From Castor canadensis (taxonomy: Eukaryota; Chordata; Mammalia; Rodentia; Castoridae): 64,000 bases of DNA. The notes beneath the pieces were generated by a model. That model had not been told where the DNA came from. It ran no database searches and worked only from the letters and a program-made list of their open reading frames with translations. The number at the start of each line of letters is the position of its first letter. The first letter of the stretch is position 1. Positions 12,196 through 23,749 of the stretch are shown here, piece by piece. The stretch spans positions 157,681,973 through 157,745,972 of the forward strand of contig NC_133389.1 in NCBI RefSeq assembly GCF_047511655.1, written 5' to 3'. Made by a program: the position numbers and the translations under genes.

Positions 12196-12475
12196 ATCAG
12201 GATATTTTGTGGATGCAAAAATTTTTTAAGATATACATTTATGAAAGCAATTTGAAAGAAGAGAATACTATAAAATTTGAGTTATTGCTATAGTCAGCTA
12301 TTTGCTGCCATTTAATCCATGATGTTGGCTAATTCAGTCAGATGTTTTCCATGCAAACCTCACTGCTTACCATAGTAGTAGTAAGATTCTCATCATTAGA
12401 ATTGGTTTTGAGAGAAAACATGGGTAGAGAAATACAGGTGTGATTTAAGTATTAGGAAGAAGCTGAGGGATATTT

Positions 12476-12590
12476 CTTTTTTTAATTTATTTTTTTGTTA
12501 TATTATTGTTCTGGGGGTTCATTGTGACATTTACAAAAGTGCTTACAATATATCTTAGTTAAATTCACCCCCTCCATCATTCCTTTTAAA
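12476..12590 (-). mobile_element. Short L1 3'-end fragment
   Basis: A T-rich start is followed by 'ttcattgtgacatttacaaaagtgctta... ttcaccccctccatcatt'. The same order is seen in the L1 3' UTRs at 646 and 31287, so this is a severely 5'-truncated minus-strand L1. Confidence 0.75.
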
Positions 12591-12885
12591 GATTTTTCAA
12601 ATTCTAATATTCACTGATGGCATGGCATTTCTGGAGAAGAATCTACAGCTCTCAGAAATTCACAGATAAATATGTCACCTCTGAGAAAGCCATATGATTT
12701 TGGAAAGATAAAAATGCAATTGTAATGGAAGAAGGAGTTTTCTGTTCACTGAGCATTTGAACAGGATTGAGTTCTCATCACAAGTAGCTAAGAATGAAAG
12801 AAACCAATTTGTTCTCATATCCTATGCTAATCACTAGATAAGATCTTCACACTTATCTAGGGATAGAAGTTTGATGGTGGGATGG

Positions 12886-13310
12886 GTTCAGTTATTGTTA
12901 CTGTGTAACATATTACTCCCAAACTCAATGGCTTAAAGTAAGTCAGCCATTTATTTAGCTTAGAAATCTGTAATTTGGGTAGGACTGATGCTTTACCTGG
13001 CATCAGCAGAGGTGGTTCAACTTGGGCTATGAGATCCATTTCCAATGTGGCTCCTGGCTGTTGCCTGGAGTATCAGTTAGTGTGGAGACATGAGATCCTC
13101 AGTAGTCTCCATTGGGCTTCCTCACAGCATGGTGGTGAAATACCTGTAGTCAAAGTGAATCCTGGAGCTTAGAGGAAGCTTCCAGTTTCTTAAGGCCAGG
13201 GTCAATTTCCACTGTATTGTAAGGGCCAACTAGCCACAGAGCCCAGACTCACCACTCACTACTTCTAAATGGGAAGTGTTATGTCAAAGAATTTTGGGCA
13301 CATATTTTAA
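12886..13310 (-). mobile_element. MLT1-like MaLR LTR remnant
   Basis: The plus strand reads 'actgtgtaacatattac...aatggcttaaag', the complement of the MLT1 3' end (poly-A signal region and 'aagccactaag' block). It continues through a diverged body to about 13310. This is an ancient ERVL-MaLR LTR with no coding content. Confidence 0.6.
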
Positions 13311-13312
13311 AA

Positions 13313-13362
13313 CTGAGAGAGGAGAGACAGGGAGAGAGAGAGATAGAGAATGAGAATAAGAG
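13313..13362 (+). repeat. GA-rich simple repeat
   Basis: A purine-only stretch of gaga and ggag units lies next to the MaLR remnant. Confidence 0.7.
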
Positions 13363-13784
13363 GGAACATAGGGTAGGACATTTAGTTTAGGAATGGCAAA
13401 CTTAAGTTGGCGTGGTTACTTAATTATTGCAGAGAAAGTTCTCATTATTCAAGAAACAAATGCAAAACATTTTTACTTAACAAGTTGGGGAAAAATAGAT
13501 TTAAAGAAGAGGAAGCAGGATGGTGCCAAATACACAATTGTCTAACTTTTAATTTTCTTTAGTCTTTATCATGACTAAGGTGGGTCCTGGGTTTATTAAT
13601 TATTTCCTTTAGTCCTCAGTAGGGAAAATTCTAATATTTGCTATTGCTCCCTTTTCATTATTTTTCTTAAGCTACAAATTAATTACTGAGTGTTTCATAA
13701 TAGGATTTGCATATTAATTATAACTGAATGTGATAGTATATATGAAAGTATTCTGCAAATAGCAGGCTTACTGACATTTGTGTA

Positions 13785-13965
13785 ATTCTGCACAGATGCT
13801 AAAAGTTCCTTTGACATTGTCATTATCTCACTTAATTCTTACATGAACATTATGAAGTGAGTAGATAACAACAACCTTTGCAGATTAGACAGATAGAAAG
13901 CCACTTGCTTGTGAGTCATGGAATACCAATTTGGAGTCTTGACAGAGTCCCTCACCTTGTAGAGT
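13785..13965 (+). repeat. MIR SINE remnant
   Basis: The MIR pattern 'cattatctcacttaattcttacatgaac', then 'tatgaagtgagta', then 'cagattagacag', then 'gccacttgcttgtgagtc' runs in order. It is ancient and diverged. Confidence 0.7.
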
Positions 13966-15128
13966 GCTTTTTCCCTTCGATACACACTAACTAATACCCC
14001 CTTCAAACGGTCATGATTTCTCCAATCTGCCTTTTTCCTGAGCGCCAGCCAGGAAACCCCCAGGACTGAGTCTTGGAGACCTAATTTCTTATACCTCTCT
14101 AGATAGAAAACTCAGATACTCCTAGGGAACTTGCCAACTATTTGATAGGGTTGCTTGACATCTGGGTTTGATGAATGGGATTCGCCCTGGGTAAAGGAGA
14201 AAGGCTCCATTCCCTCAGCTGCACACCCTGCTTTAATTCCTAAACTAATTCTAGACAAGCAGTCTCATATGGAGCTGAAGTTGTGCTTTTTGAGGTGCTA
14301 GCAAACTTTTGTCCTCCACCAAATTTCTAAATATCTTCCCCATTCAAAAGATAGGTTCTTTAGGAAATGATGCTGGCTAGTGTGAACTGAAGTTTTCACA
14401 AGAGGCCATTTTTGTATTTTAGAGCTTCTGGATTGTTTGAATTTTGCTGACTGGAGCCTCGTGACTGTGGAAAGATGAAATGTAGATCAAAAAGCTAAGG
14501 TTGCATTTATTGGTCTCTACCTCATCTAGCATTTTGTGACTCCTGGATAAAAATCTTAAAATGTGTGCTAGGCTTGATGGATCTCTGGACCCCACCAACC
14601 TTAAAACTGGGAATGAGGAGGCATCTGAATCCTACAGGAAATTTCTGTCCCTTGTTGAAGACATCATCTGAATCTTGTGAAAGATTTTCCTTCCTTTTTA
14701 TACTTTGTCTACCTGATAACTTACTTTCTTTTTGGAACTGTCAAAAATGTATGCAATCTCTTCACAGAGGACCAGGGTCTTTAGGGAGCTCTGTTTCCAG
14801 ATATCTTGAGTTGAGTTCTTGGGATATGGTCACTTGTATTTTGGCTCAGAATAAACTATTTTCTTATTTCAGATTTTTTCTTATGTTGACAGACTTTAGA
14901 CCCCAATGTAGGCACTAGAGATTTTATGAGGACTTTAGGCATTTGTAGAAATTGTTAAATTATTATAATGTAGATACTTTAAAATGTTAAGTATAAAATT
15001 ATGAAGCAGTAGATAAGAACGAGAAAAATGATGAAAAGAGATACTAATTTTTGCAACTTATGCAAAAATTAAAATATGCAATTTCTTGCCATGAAAGCTA
15101 AAAAAGAAACTGTAAGATGATTGATCAG
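13966..15128. other. Intergenic DNA with no recognised feature
   Basis: About 1.1 kb without a nameable repeat. The 117-codon frame at 14565-14918 shows no domain and no coding signature. Confidence 0.4.
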
Positions 15129-15222
15129 GGTTGGGGAGGTAGCTCAGTGGTAGAGTGCTTGCCTAGCATGTGTGAAGCTTAGGTTCAATCTCCAGCACTA
15201 CAAAAACGAACAAACAAAAATG
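15129..15222 (+). mobile_element. ID-like SINE (tRNA-Ala-derived)
   Basis: The 75-bp body carries a Pol III A box (tagctcagtggtagag) and B box (ggttcaatctc) at tRNA spacing. It ends in an A-rich tail of caaa units. It is a SINE and not a tRNA gene: the 3' acceptor pairing is lost and an A-tail is present. The same tRNA-like unit forms the right half of the composite SINEs in this window. Confidence 0.85.
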
Positions 15223-15484
15223 ATAGTTTAGGTACATAAAAAGTTTATAAAAATCTACCCTGATGAAAATATTAAAAATAGGGCAAGAATAAAGTTTGAA
15301 AAACATTTTTGCATTTATGTTAGAGAAAGATTAAATATTCTAAATATAGATAGTGCTTTTCTACATAAATTGGAAATGTTCAAATGCATCACAACCCATT
15401 GCCCATTCACATACCATGGTTAGCAGATCACAAACGTCACCATCAGTAGCAGTGGCAGCAGCAAGTGATACTAATCATAGAAGC

Positions 15485-16045
15485 TAACACTACTGAGCAT
15501 CTCCTTTGGAGTGGGCTTTATCTTTGTTAGCTCACTTAACTTTTCTAACAAACCTTTGAGAGTGTACGTTGGACTGACTGTTTATCTTTCCCCAAGTTCA
15601 TATGCTGAAATTTTAACCTCCAAAGTGACATTAGGAGGTGGGGATTTAGGAGGTGCTTGGGTCATGAGGGAATCTCCTAAATGGAATAGTATTGTTAGAA
15701 GAGATCCCAAAGAGATTGCTCACCCCTTCTGCCCTGTGAGGTTACAGTGAGAACAGGTGGCAGTAGCTAGGAAGTGGACCCTCCTCATACACAGAATTGA
15801 CCAGTGCCTTGACTTTGGACTCCCCAGAACTGTGAGAAAGAATTGTTTGTTTATAAACCCCCTAGCCTATGGTATTTTGATATAGCATCTGGAACTAAGT
15901 CAGAGTGGCTCTGTCTTATTTTCTCAGTTTACAAGTGAGGAGTTTAAGACAAAAAGGTTGTTATGTAATTTGCCCAAGAATTGGTAAATGTTTACACCCA
16001 GGAAGTGGAGCCAGAATTTCAAACCTAGGTTATCCAGCTTCAAAC
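15485..16045 (+). repeat. MIR SINE split by a MaLR LTR
   Basis: The left part (15485-15562) has 'ttagctcacttaacttttctaac'. The right part (15910-16045) has 'ctcagtttacaagtgaggag...taatttgcccaagaa'. These are consecutive MIR segments separated by the LTR at 15563-15902, so the LTR landed in an existing MIR. Confidence 0.75.
15563..15902 (+). mobile_element. MLT1A-like MaLR solo LTR
   Basis: The LTR starts with TG and ends with CA. Diagnostic phrases in order are 'ttcatatgctgaaattttaacc', 'aggaggtgggg', 'gggtcatgaggg', and 'ccccagaactgtgagaaag...tatggtattttg'. Five-base flanks gagag and gagtg agree at four of five positions. It has no internal sequence, so it is a solo LTR of an ancient ERVL-MaLR. 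Confidence 0.88.
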
Positions 16046-16729
16046 TGAAGTGGATCACTTCATTTCTTCATTTCTTTGCTCAAGAGGTAAGAACAGGAGT
16101 TGAGGGCATGGTTCACACTTCTCCCCCCAAAAAAGGCAAAAACAGGAGATTTAAGCATACAACCACCAATAAATGTATAGTAAACCTTACTAATAAACTA
16201 AAAATGAAACTTAGAACAATGAGATGGCACTTTTGTTAAATTGTCAAGTACCTGAAAAGTACTTGCACATTATCACAGAAGGCAAGAGTGTAGAGAAATG
16301 CTTCACCAAGACTACAACAGGTTAATTTAAAAATATTCACAGTAAGCCTTCGACACTTTAAAAAAAATTTTAAAAAATTCAATAAAAAACGTACTGAAGA
16401 ATATTAAATGGTTTACATAAAACTACATATTCAAGGCTAATCATTGCAGTGATTAGCGAGTCTGACGGAAAGCGCAGAAGTATGCATTTTAAACAGCCGA
16501 CCCAGCTGACTGGTGCTGGTGGTGATAGCCTCACAGCGGACAAAACTGCCAGGATAACTGGAAAATGTCCTTGGGACTGTGGATTTTCTTTCTCTCTCTT
16601 TTTTTCTTTTGGGGTTGAGTCCCTCTGTCATCAGAATGTCGTTTTCCATTTGCACTTTTGGGTGATCTCAGTATTATCACAGTGGTTGGGAGAAAAAGAA
16701 GGGGCGAACTTTACGAGGGCTGTAGGTAG
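16046..16729. other. PTH2R upstream flank
   Basis: AT-rich DNA switches to GC-rich at about 16730. No TATA-like element at a useful distance from exon 1 is apparent. The pyrimidine-rich tract at 16587-16608 is the only striking local feature. Confidence 0.4.
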
Positions 16730-17530
16730 CACACCTCGGACCCGCAGCCCTGCTCCACTCTGCGCAGAGTCCGGGGATGTTGGCTCAGCGCGCCAGGGCA
16801 CAGGGAACTTTGGACGTCGCCCCTCTGTCCCCCGCCCTGCCAGAGCGCCCCTCGAGGTGGCGCGGGAACCCGGGCCCGGGCGGAGGGAAGCGGATGCCGT
16901 GTCTAGATGGCCACGGCAGCGCCTCTGGATCGGTTGTCCCTGGCTCCTGGCTGCGACCGGGTGACTCCGAAGGCGCGGGGCGCGGGGCCGCCCCTCTCCC
17001 CCTCCTTGCGCACCACCCCCCAACCTCCGCCCCCTCCGACCGCGGGCGGGTCGGGGCTGCGAGTCGAGGCCGGGGCGCAAGCTGCCCTCCTTGGACCCTC
17101 CCAGAGTCGCGCACGGGGAGCGGGAGGCCACAACCCCCGCATCCTCTGTCGGTGGCCCGCGCTCCCGCCCCAAGTTTGCTCGCGCCGGCCGAGTTGGCGA
17201 GTCTGGAGGCTTCTCCCGGGCTGCAGGAAGAGGGTCCCCGCTCCCATCTCCCGGCTTCTGGGCATGGCCCGGCTGGAGACGTCACGCTGCGTCTGGGGCT
17301 GGCTGATTTTCAGCAGCTGTCTGCTCGCGGGAGCCCAGGTAAGAGCGGTCCCCGCACCTGCGCCCCGAGAAGGCGCGCGGGCTCCCGGGCTGGCGGGTCG
17401 CCCGCACCCCGCGGACTTGGCCTTGAGCTTTGCACCAGCGAGCGCCGGGCCCGCGCCCTCCGCACCGCGCCCTCCGCACCCGCATTCGGCGTCGGCAAAC
17501 TGAGGGGTAACCACGGGCCCGGGATCAGGA
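16730..17530 (+). promoter_or_regulatory. PTH2R: CpG island with PTH2R promoter and 5' UTR
   Basis: This GC-rich, CpG-dense block of about 0.8 kb sits in otherwise AT-rich DNA. GC boxes are visible: GGGCGG at 16878, CCGCCCC at 16988 and 17027, and GGGCGGG at 17044. I see no TATA box, so dispersed CpG-island initiation is likely. The transcription start cannot be fixed from sequence alone. The island extends past exon 1 into the start of intron 1. Several long frames on both strands reflect a lack of AT-rich stop codons and are not coding evidence. Confidence 0.8.
17264..17338 (+). CDS. PTH2R: PTH2R exon 1 (start codon and signal peptide)
   Basis: This exon encodes residues 1-25, a signal peptide: MARLETSR, then the hydrophobic core WGWLIFSSCLLAG, ending AQ. 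As recalled, it parallels human PTH2R exon 1 in length and in its WGWL and SCLLA segments. The start ATG has G at -3 and G at +4, a strong Kozak context. The exon ends CAG|GTAAGA, a near-consensus donor, in phase 0. The frame remains open upstream to an ATG at 16907, but homology and the hydrophobic profile favour the start at 17264. The peptide directs the receptor to the secretory pathway and is expected to be removed. Confidence 0.95.
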
Positions 17531-18284
17531 ATGCGCACCCGGGGGGAGGAAATGGAACTTTTCTTCCGCACCGTCTCTGTGGCACTCGCCTAAATAATCC
17601 AAGCGATATTTGCCTGCTTTTGAGAATTTAAAACTTCTCAGATCCATTGTGCCTTGGTCAGGAAGGATGTGGGCTCTCTCTGATACAGAATCACATACCA
17701 TCAACGCAAAGAGACCAGATAGAATGAACATACCGTGTTAGATGCGGCCCGGCTGTGAACGTTCAAAATAAGTGGGACTGTCATTTCCCTGGTGCCAATA
17801 TCGTTCAGGTGTGTTTATGGGCGATCTTTCCAAAGGAGCCTGTTTAACGTGCCAGGCACAATTCATTTACACCTTTTGCTTTGAGTCAAATGAAATGCAG
17901 GTTCACAGGCAGCCTTGCAGATGAACTAGAAAAGAGTAGCGTTTAGTGGGGAGTTTTCTGCACTTTAAGAGCTTTGTGGATTAAAACGGACGGAAGGTTA
18001 TTTCTCCCTGACTCGGTAGAGGGCGCACGTTGACCGTCGAATGACGCCCCAATTTGATGGCTTTGGAAAATCCCTAACTATGACAAAGTTAAGGCCTTGG
18101 ATTTACGTACTTAATACTATCTAAACTTAAAACGAGGTTCTTAGATTTCAGATGACCAGTTTAAATCTTAGTGATTCTAAAAGTTCAATAAAAAAAATCC
18201 GTGTATCGTAGTCATAACCCTATGAATTGAATCTTTTTTTTTTTTGATAATGGAAATTTTCTTTTTTTTAAAATTTTTATTTTT

Positions 18285-18741
18285 TATTGTTTTATTATTC
18301 ATATGTGCATACAAGGCTTGGGTCATTTCTCCCCCCTGCCCCCACCCCCTCCCTTACAACCCACCCCGCCCCCTCCCTCTCTCCCCCACCCCCTCAATAC
18401 CCAGCAGAAATTATTTTGCCCTTATCTCTAATTTTGTTGAAGAGAGTATAAGCCACAATAGGAAGGACCAAGGGTTTTTGCTGGTTGAGATAAGGATAGC
18501 TATACAGGGAGTTGACTCGCATTGATTTCCTGTGCGTGTGTGTTACCTTCTAGGTTAATTCTTTTTGATCTCACCTTTTCTCTAGTTCCTTGTCCCCTTC
18601 TCCTATTGGCCTCAGTTGCTTTTAAGGTATCTGCTTTAGTTTCTCTGCGTTAAGGGCAACAAATGCTAATTTTTTAGGTGTCTTACCTATCCTCACCCCT
18701 CCCTTGTGTGCTCTCGCTTTTATCATGTGCTCAAAGTCCAA
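18285..18741 (-). mobile_element. Young-type L1 3' UTR fragment
   Basis: T-rich sequence (18230-18290) precedes the terminal 'attattcatatgtgcatac' block. This is followed by the C-rich tract and the 3' UTR to 'gctcaaagtcc', where the copy is 5'-truncated. The same 3' UTR occurs in the copies at 32464, 42856, 46172 and 55615. No clean target duplication was found. Confidence 0.88.
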
Positions 18742-19250
18742 AGGGATTTCTAGGAAATAGATGTCCTGCAAAATGCTGTGCCTTACCTAACGTGACTGGA
18801 TGTTTCATTTAGACTTATCATATTAAAAAAAAACAATTTATGTGTCATACACTGGCTAGTAAGATTAATAACAGATGCTTAAAAGTAGCACATACTCAAA
18901 TCTGAAAAAATTCACTCTGTTATGAAGGAATATGAATGCATGGGGAAATGTCCCCAAGAACTTGATAGTAAAGTTCCACTACAGTTGTAGAACGCTGGTG
19001 ACCTCTCATATGCTTCTCTAGCTCATAAAATATTGCGATAATGTGCTTAAAACCAGAAGCTTCTTGTATAGGGGCAAATGAACTCTTAATCTTTATTTCA
19101 TTCAGTGTGTTAGGTTACTTTTCTCAGGAAATGAAATATTATTTAGTCAACAAAGAAGCAAATCACTGTGAAATTATGGACAGAATATTTCCTTTTGCTT
19201 TCAGCAATACAATCAGGACACTGGATACCTTTACTAAAATAACTTTAAAC

Positions 19251-19461
19251 CAGGTTTTCTCAGCCTTCATGCTACTGACATTTTGGGCCATGTAATTCTG
19301 ATTTTGAGGGTGCTCTTATATATTGTAGGGTGTATAGCAGCATCTCTGTCCACTAGATGCCAGAGATACCCCCTTGGGCCACACTGTGACAGTCACAAAT
19401 ATTTCTAGACACTGCCAAATGTCCTTTGATTGGCAAAATCCTTCCTGGTTGGGAACTATTG
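19251..19461 (-). mobile_element. MER20 (hAT-Charlie DNA transposon)
   Basis: The plus strand reads from 'caggttttctcagcc' through 'gacattttgggcc', 'gtatagcagcatc' and 'ctagatgccag' to 'ggttgggaactattg', the complement of MER20 in full. The ends are the imperfect terminal inverted repeat. The flanking 8-mers ctttaaac and ttttaaat agree at six positions, fitting a hAT 8-bp duplication. Confidence 0.88.
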
Positions 19462-19608
19462 TTTTAAATTGATTTCTATATATGTTTTTAAATTGACTTC
19501 TAGATGTGTTTATAACAACAGTTACCCATCAGAGGTTCAGAATTGTGTAAAATGACAGTTTGTGATATTTCCATATTGTAATTTTCTGACTTTAAACAAA
19601 ATCTAGTG

Positions 19609-19915
19609 CCAGTAGCAGTGGCTCATGCCTGTAATCCCCACTACTTAGGAGGTAGTGATCAGAAGGATGGTGGTTCAAGGCCAATCTTTAGCGAGGCTGT
19701 ATCTCAATAAATAAACTGAATGTGTTGGTGAACACTTGTAGTTCCAGCTACAGGGAGGAATAGGTATGAGGATCGTAGTCCTAAGCTAGCTGAGCAAAAG
19801 TGTGAGACCCTATCTGAACAATAACTAAAGCAAAAGGGGTTGGAGGTGTGGCTCGAGTGGTAGAGCACTTGCCTACCAAGCACTGAATTCAAACCCTAGT
19901 ACTACCACACACAAA
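19609..19915 (+). mobile_element. Composite SINE (7SL-like head, ID-like tail)
   Basis: The left part 'gtggctcatgcctgtaatcc...ggaggtagtgatcaga' is 7SL/B1-like with its Pol III A box region. The right part 'ggaggtgtggctcgagtggtagagcacttgcc...ttcaaaccct' is tRNA/ID-like. A weak A-rich end follows. Minus-strand relatives occur at 25375, 29985, 39685, 46868 and 63028. Confidence 0.85.
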
Positions 19916-21164
19916 AAATCTGTTGGTTAAAGTGATTTATATTTACATCGTTACATATTCTCTGGTCTCCAGTTTCTTTCATCTTCAAAAGATTTCTTTT
20001 GGAGTAAAATTCTTTTAATTCTGTAATTTTTGGCTCATTACTTTTATGTTATGATGGTTATCTCCTTTGAAACCCTTTAGTTAACTTGGAGGAATAATAG
20101 ACATGATACCTTTTGGGTATTGTTTACTCCAGTTATGACTTGCTGATTCTTACTTCAAGTCAAGGTATTTATGAAAAATGAGCCTGCCTTGGTTTATTTT
20201 TTTCAAGTATCTAGTTAATGATGAGTATACTCTTAGCTACACATGTACTTAAAAACTGTAACATACTGGTAGACCACCGAAGGGAACTTGAGCTTGTGTA
20301 GGATAAGTGTTTAATAGTCAGTACACATTGAATCACATCACAGGATAGATGACATGGACTAGCGCTCATCAATTGACTTAAAGATGTCTAGCTTTTGTTT
20401 GGTAAAGGTGCTGCCTTTGCCTCAATGCACAGTTCACACCACTTATGCATTCGTATACTGGATGTCATCGCTGACCCCAGCAATGCATTTCCTAAAGTCA
20501 AATCATCACAAGGTAATGAGGACCTCTGTGCAAATATTGTCTTTATTGTGCCAGTGGGTCCTCCTGGTAACAGGCTTTGTGATGGAGTTAGGGGTGCAGG
20601 TGGTTTGCTGGGGGAGGGGCTAATGCCTGTGAAAGATAAAAGGGTGAGGAAGTGAGATTGGTCAGGGAGAGTCTCAGAGCAGCAAGCAAATTGGACAAAG
20701 TTTTGACCAACTCAGTGAGAGCTTGTGGACAGCAGTTACCCATCTCCACACCATGAAAAAATGGTCAGTTCCCAGTCCCTGTGCTCAGACAGACTCTTGA
20801 AGGCTCTGCAGCTAGAGGCTGTCACTAACTATGCTTTTGACAAATGAGTGGCTATTTCTTTTGTAAAGGACTATTTCTCCCAGGCTGCCTCCATCACAAC
20901 ATTACCAAGAAATAACATCTCTTTTACTGAGCTCGAGTGTGGGATGTCCCATGCATAATTCAGTTACCTTCGGTGGCTCTGGCCACAGAGTAGTCTGGGA
21001 AGTGCATATAAATGTCCACATAAGTGGAAAGACAACGAGTGGAAGTAGGTCAGCTCTGTACAGTACCAGGTGTGAGCAGATACCAGTGGGCAAATATTGT
21101 TTTCTTGCTTTCATTTTTTCCTGAATGGAATCTCAATGCTGCTATGGACATCCTGGTGTAGGGA

Positions 21165-21310
21165 ACGGAGCATGGGTTTGGAACCCCAAAAGCTGCATTC
21201 ACATTCCTCCACTGGTAGTACCCAGTCTCTTTAGGCATAAGTCTGGATCCATTTTTGTGTATTGTCCTCTTCTGTGCAGTGAGGAGGGTAAGCTCTACTG
21301 ACCTGACAGG
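21165..21310 (+). repeat. MIR-like SINE remnant
   Basis: A diverged MIR order is visible: 'catgggtttggaaccc', 'cagtctctttaggcat', then 'tcttctgtgcagtgagga'. The boundaries are approximate. Confidence 0.5.
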
Positions 21311-21414
21311 ATGAAGACTCAGAGTCTACAGAAAATCAAAAGTCTCTCAGGGAATGGAAAAGATGACAATCTGTGGTACTATTTATTTATCAACCAACTG
21401 CCAATTTATATGCT

Positions 21415-21530
21415 AAATGCTTTAATGTATTCTCTCATTGAACTTAATATAACTTTATGAGATAGACACTATGATTTCTTACACTTTAACAAATGACAAA
21501 ATTGGGCTAAGAGACATTAGAGCTCACCTC
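21415..21530 (+). repeat. MIR SINE remnant
   Basis: The phrases 'atgctttaatgtattctctcatt', 'aactttatgagatagacact', 'aacaaatgacaaaattgggc' and 'aagagacat' follow the MIR 3' half. Confidence 0.65.
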
Positions 21531-21584
21531 TCCCTCATGGCCTCATTGTGGAGCTCATTGAGCACTGATTAGCTAAATTGTACA

Positions 21585-21960
21585 CATGTGTATCCTCTGT
21601 TCCAGCAATGCCCACACCTGGGAATCTGTCCCACAGAATTCCTCACACAGGTTTATAATTGCAGCAGTTCTGCAGGTCATTGCAGCAATTCTGTGATGTT
21701 AGACAATTAGGGACAATTTGGTATTCATAAGGCAGTATTGTGCAGCAATAAAAAGCAATGAATTAAATGGATACAAACCAGCATGGTGAGATCATAAGAC
21801 AGGACGAAATATGACAGAGAAACAATGAGATATATACTACTTACATACATTAAAATACATGCAAATAAGGCAGTAATACATTTTGTGCAAACATTCAGAT
21901 AAAAGATGAGTACACGTGTGTCTTGTGTAAATGTTGTACAAGGGACATAGAGAAGTAGGA
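21585..21960 (+). repeat. Old L1/HAL1-like LINE remnant
   Basis: The segment 'ttcataaggcagtattgtgcagcaataaaaagcaatgaa' and the following tail resemble the ORF2 C-terminal and 3' region of old L1M/HAL1 elements on the plus strand. It is heavily diverged with no open frame. Confidence 0.5.
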
Positions 21961-22614
21961 GTGGGTGACAGAGAGAAAAGGAGATAAATAAATCAACTGA
22001 ATCATCTTGCATCCTGTACTTTAGTCTTTGTGTTAATTGGAAATTGTGTTAATAGATGGAACTGCCAAGAAGTCATTACTGGCAGACATAGCATGAAGAC
22101 GATCATAGCACACAGGCACCTTCTTCTCCAAGGTTAGGCAAACTATGAGGCTATCTTTAGCAATGTCAAACTAAACTTGACTGCTGATGATCCATTGTGC
22201 TGATTGCCACAAGCACTGTCATAGCTAAAGATAAGACAGCTGGTTTGTTCTCTTTCTTGCCTGTTCCCAGCCAGGACTATTTCCATCTGTCTTTTAGTTA
22301 TCTGGAAGCCTTGTGTTCCTGAGGGGTGGACTTCTCCATGGTTGCACTAATTGTGGGCAGTCTCGTCACCCAGAGGCAGCGAGATGGAAGGAAGCCAGAT
22401 TTGACTTTTTCTTGGCAATGCACAGGGTGTAGGTTTAATTTCCCCAGAATTCCCTCCATTGTGAAAAGAAATAAGAACATTTCTAACCAACATTCATGCA
22501 TTGCTTGCTTTCCTGTCTCTAACTTCAGTTGCTTTTGTCATCTACTAGAACACATACGTGTTCTTCCCTCTGTTTTGTTTTTGTCTTTTCTCTTGGTTAT
22601 TCTTTAAAATTTTA

Positions 22615-22730
22615 GGCAACACATTTCATCTCTTTGAGTCTCATTTCCTCCTCTGTAAAACAGAGGTAATAATAGCATTTACTCATAGAATGTGAGAGAC
22701 TTGAGTTTAAGAATATGTAAGCTTTTTGAG
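22615..22730 (+). repeat. MIR SINE remnant
   Basis: 'ctctttgagtctcatttcctcctctgtaaaacagaggtaataatagc' is the well-conserved MIR core. Confidence 0.75.
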
Positions 22731-22916
22731 AATGAAAATATCAGTTTTTCCCTCTTTTACTCCTAGCAGAATTGTTAAGCCCTTTTAAATAAAATGATTT
22801 TTGGATTGAGATTAGTTCTAAATGTGATTGGGAGCCTCTGAAGGCTTTTAAAGGTGTGTGTGAATTTTTCTAGGGTATCCCCTCAGTGATGCTTTTCCTT
22901 TTGTTCCTTGTGGTGG

Positions 22917-22977
22917 CTCTCTTCTTCTTCTTCTTCTCCTCCTACTCCTTCCTCTCCTCCTCCTCATTCTTCTTCAG
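22917..22977 (+). repeat. CTT/CTC-rich simple repeat
   Basis: An imperfect polypyrimidine tract of ctt and ctc triplets. On the transcript of PTH2R it would be pyrimidine-rich. Confidence 0.85.
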
Positions 22978-23749
22978 AATCCAACTTCTTTCTGATACAA
23001 TTGCATATTCAATTCATAGTACTGATAGCTGTACTTGATTAATATCTACCTCTACTTCTCTCACTCGTTCTAAAGACACACCAACAAACTAGATGATAGT
23101 TCAGCAGTCTTGATTATCACTGGTGTGAGCTAGTAAAAGTCGAGATGCAAGAAAGTTGATATTTAAGAAATATTTAGAAGATTCATTCATCTGAAGGAGG
23201 AGAGGGTTGGGGCAGGTTCGATGTGTTATGTTTTTAGATAGCTGAGCTTGAGATACTTAGAATATGGTTGGATATTGGATTATGCAGCTTAAAACGTCTG
23301 AAGAAAAGGTCTTCAGAATCATCACTGCACAGAGAACCCCTTAGCCCACATGTGTAAGTGACATTTTCAATGACAATATGATGGAAATAAAAGGGTAGGC
23401 CAGTTGTTTAAAAGGTTCATGCAGATTTTTGTCTATAAGATTCCTGCAGGATTGTAAACCCACAAGGGGACAGGATTATGTAATAAAACACTTGGAGCTC
23501 CCTATGACTATTGGCATAGTGCCTTTGAGTGGTAGGTTTGCCATAAATGTTTGAATGCACTAATTTATGTTTCTTTAATTCCAAGAAAATTTCATCTTCT
23601 TTGGTCCCATGGGGAACTCATATCTTCAATCATTTGCCCCAGTTTTCATTTTCAAAAGGTCACTCTTTTCTGAGGCAGAGTTGGGGACCCTGGGATACAA
23701 ATAATGCAACTGAACCTGCATCTGGTCAGTGTTCTAGAAATAAGCCCAT

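Noticed and set aside
15129..15222. tRNA-Ala gene
   Set aside because: A and B boxes are present, but it ends in an A-rich tail with no acceptor stem pairing, so it is an ID-like SINE.
16777..17631. Long open frames on both strands (up to 284 codons) across the CpG island
   Set aside because: They overlap in several frames and both strands, are rich in P, A, R and G, and have no domain. GC-rich DNA simply lacks stop codons. Only the frame containing exon 1 has homology support, and only from 17264.
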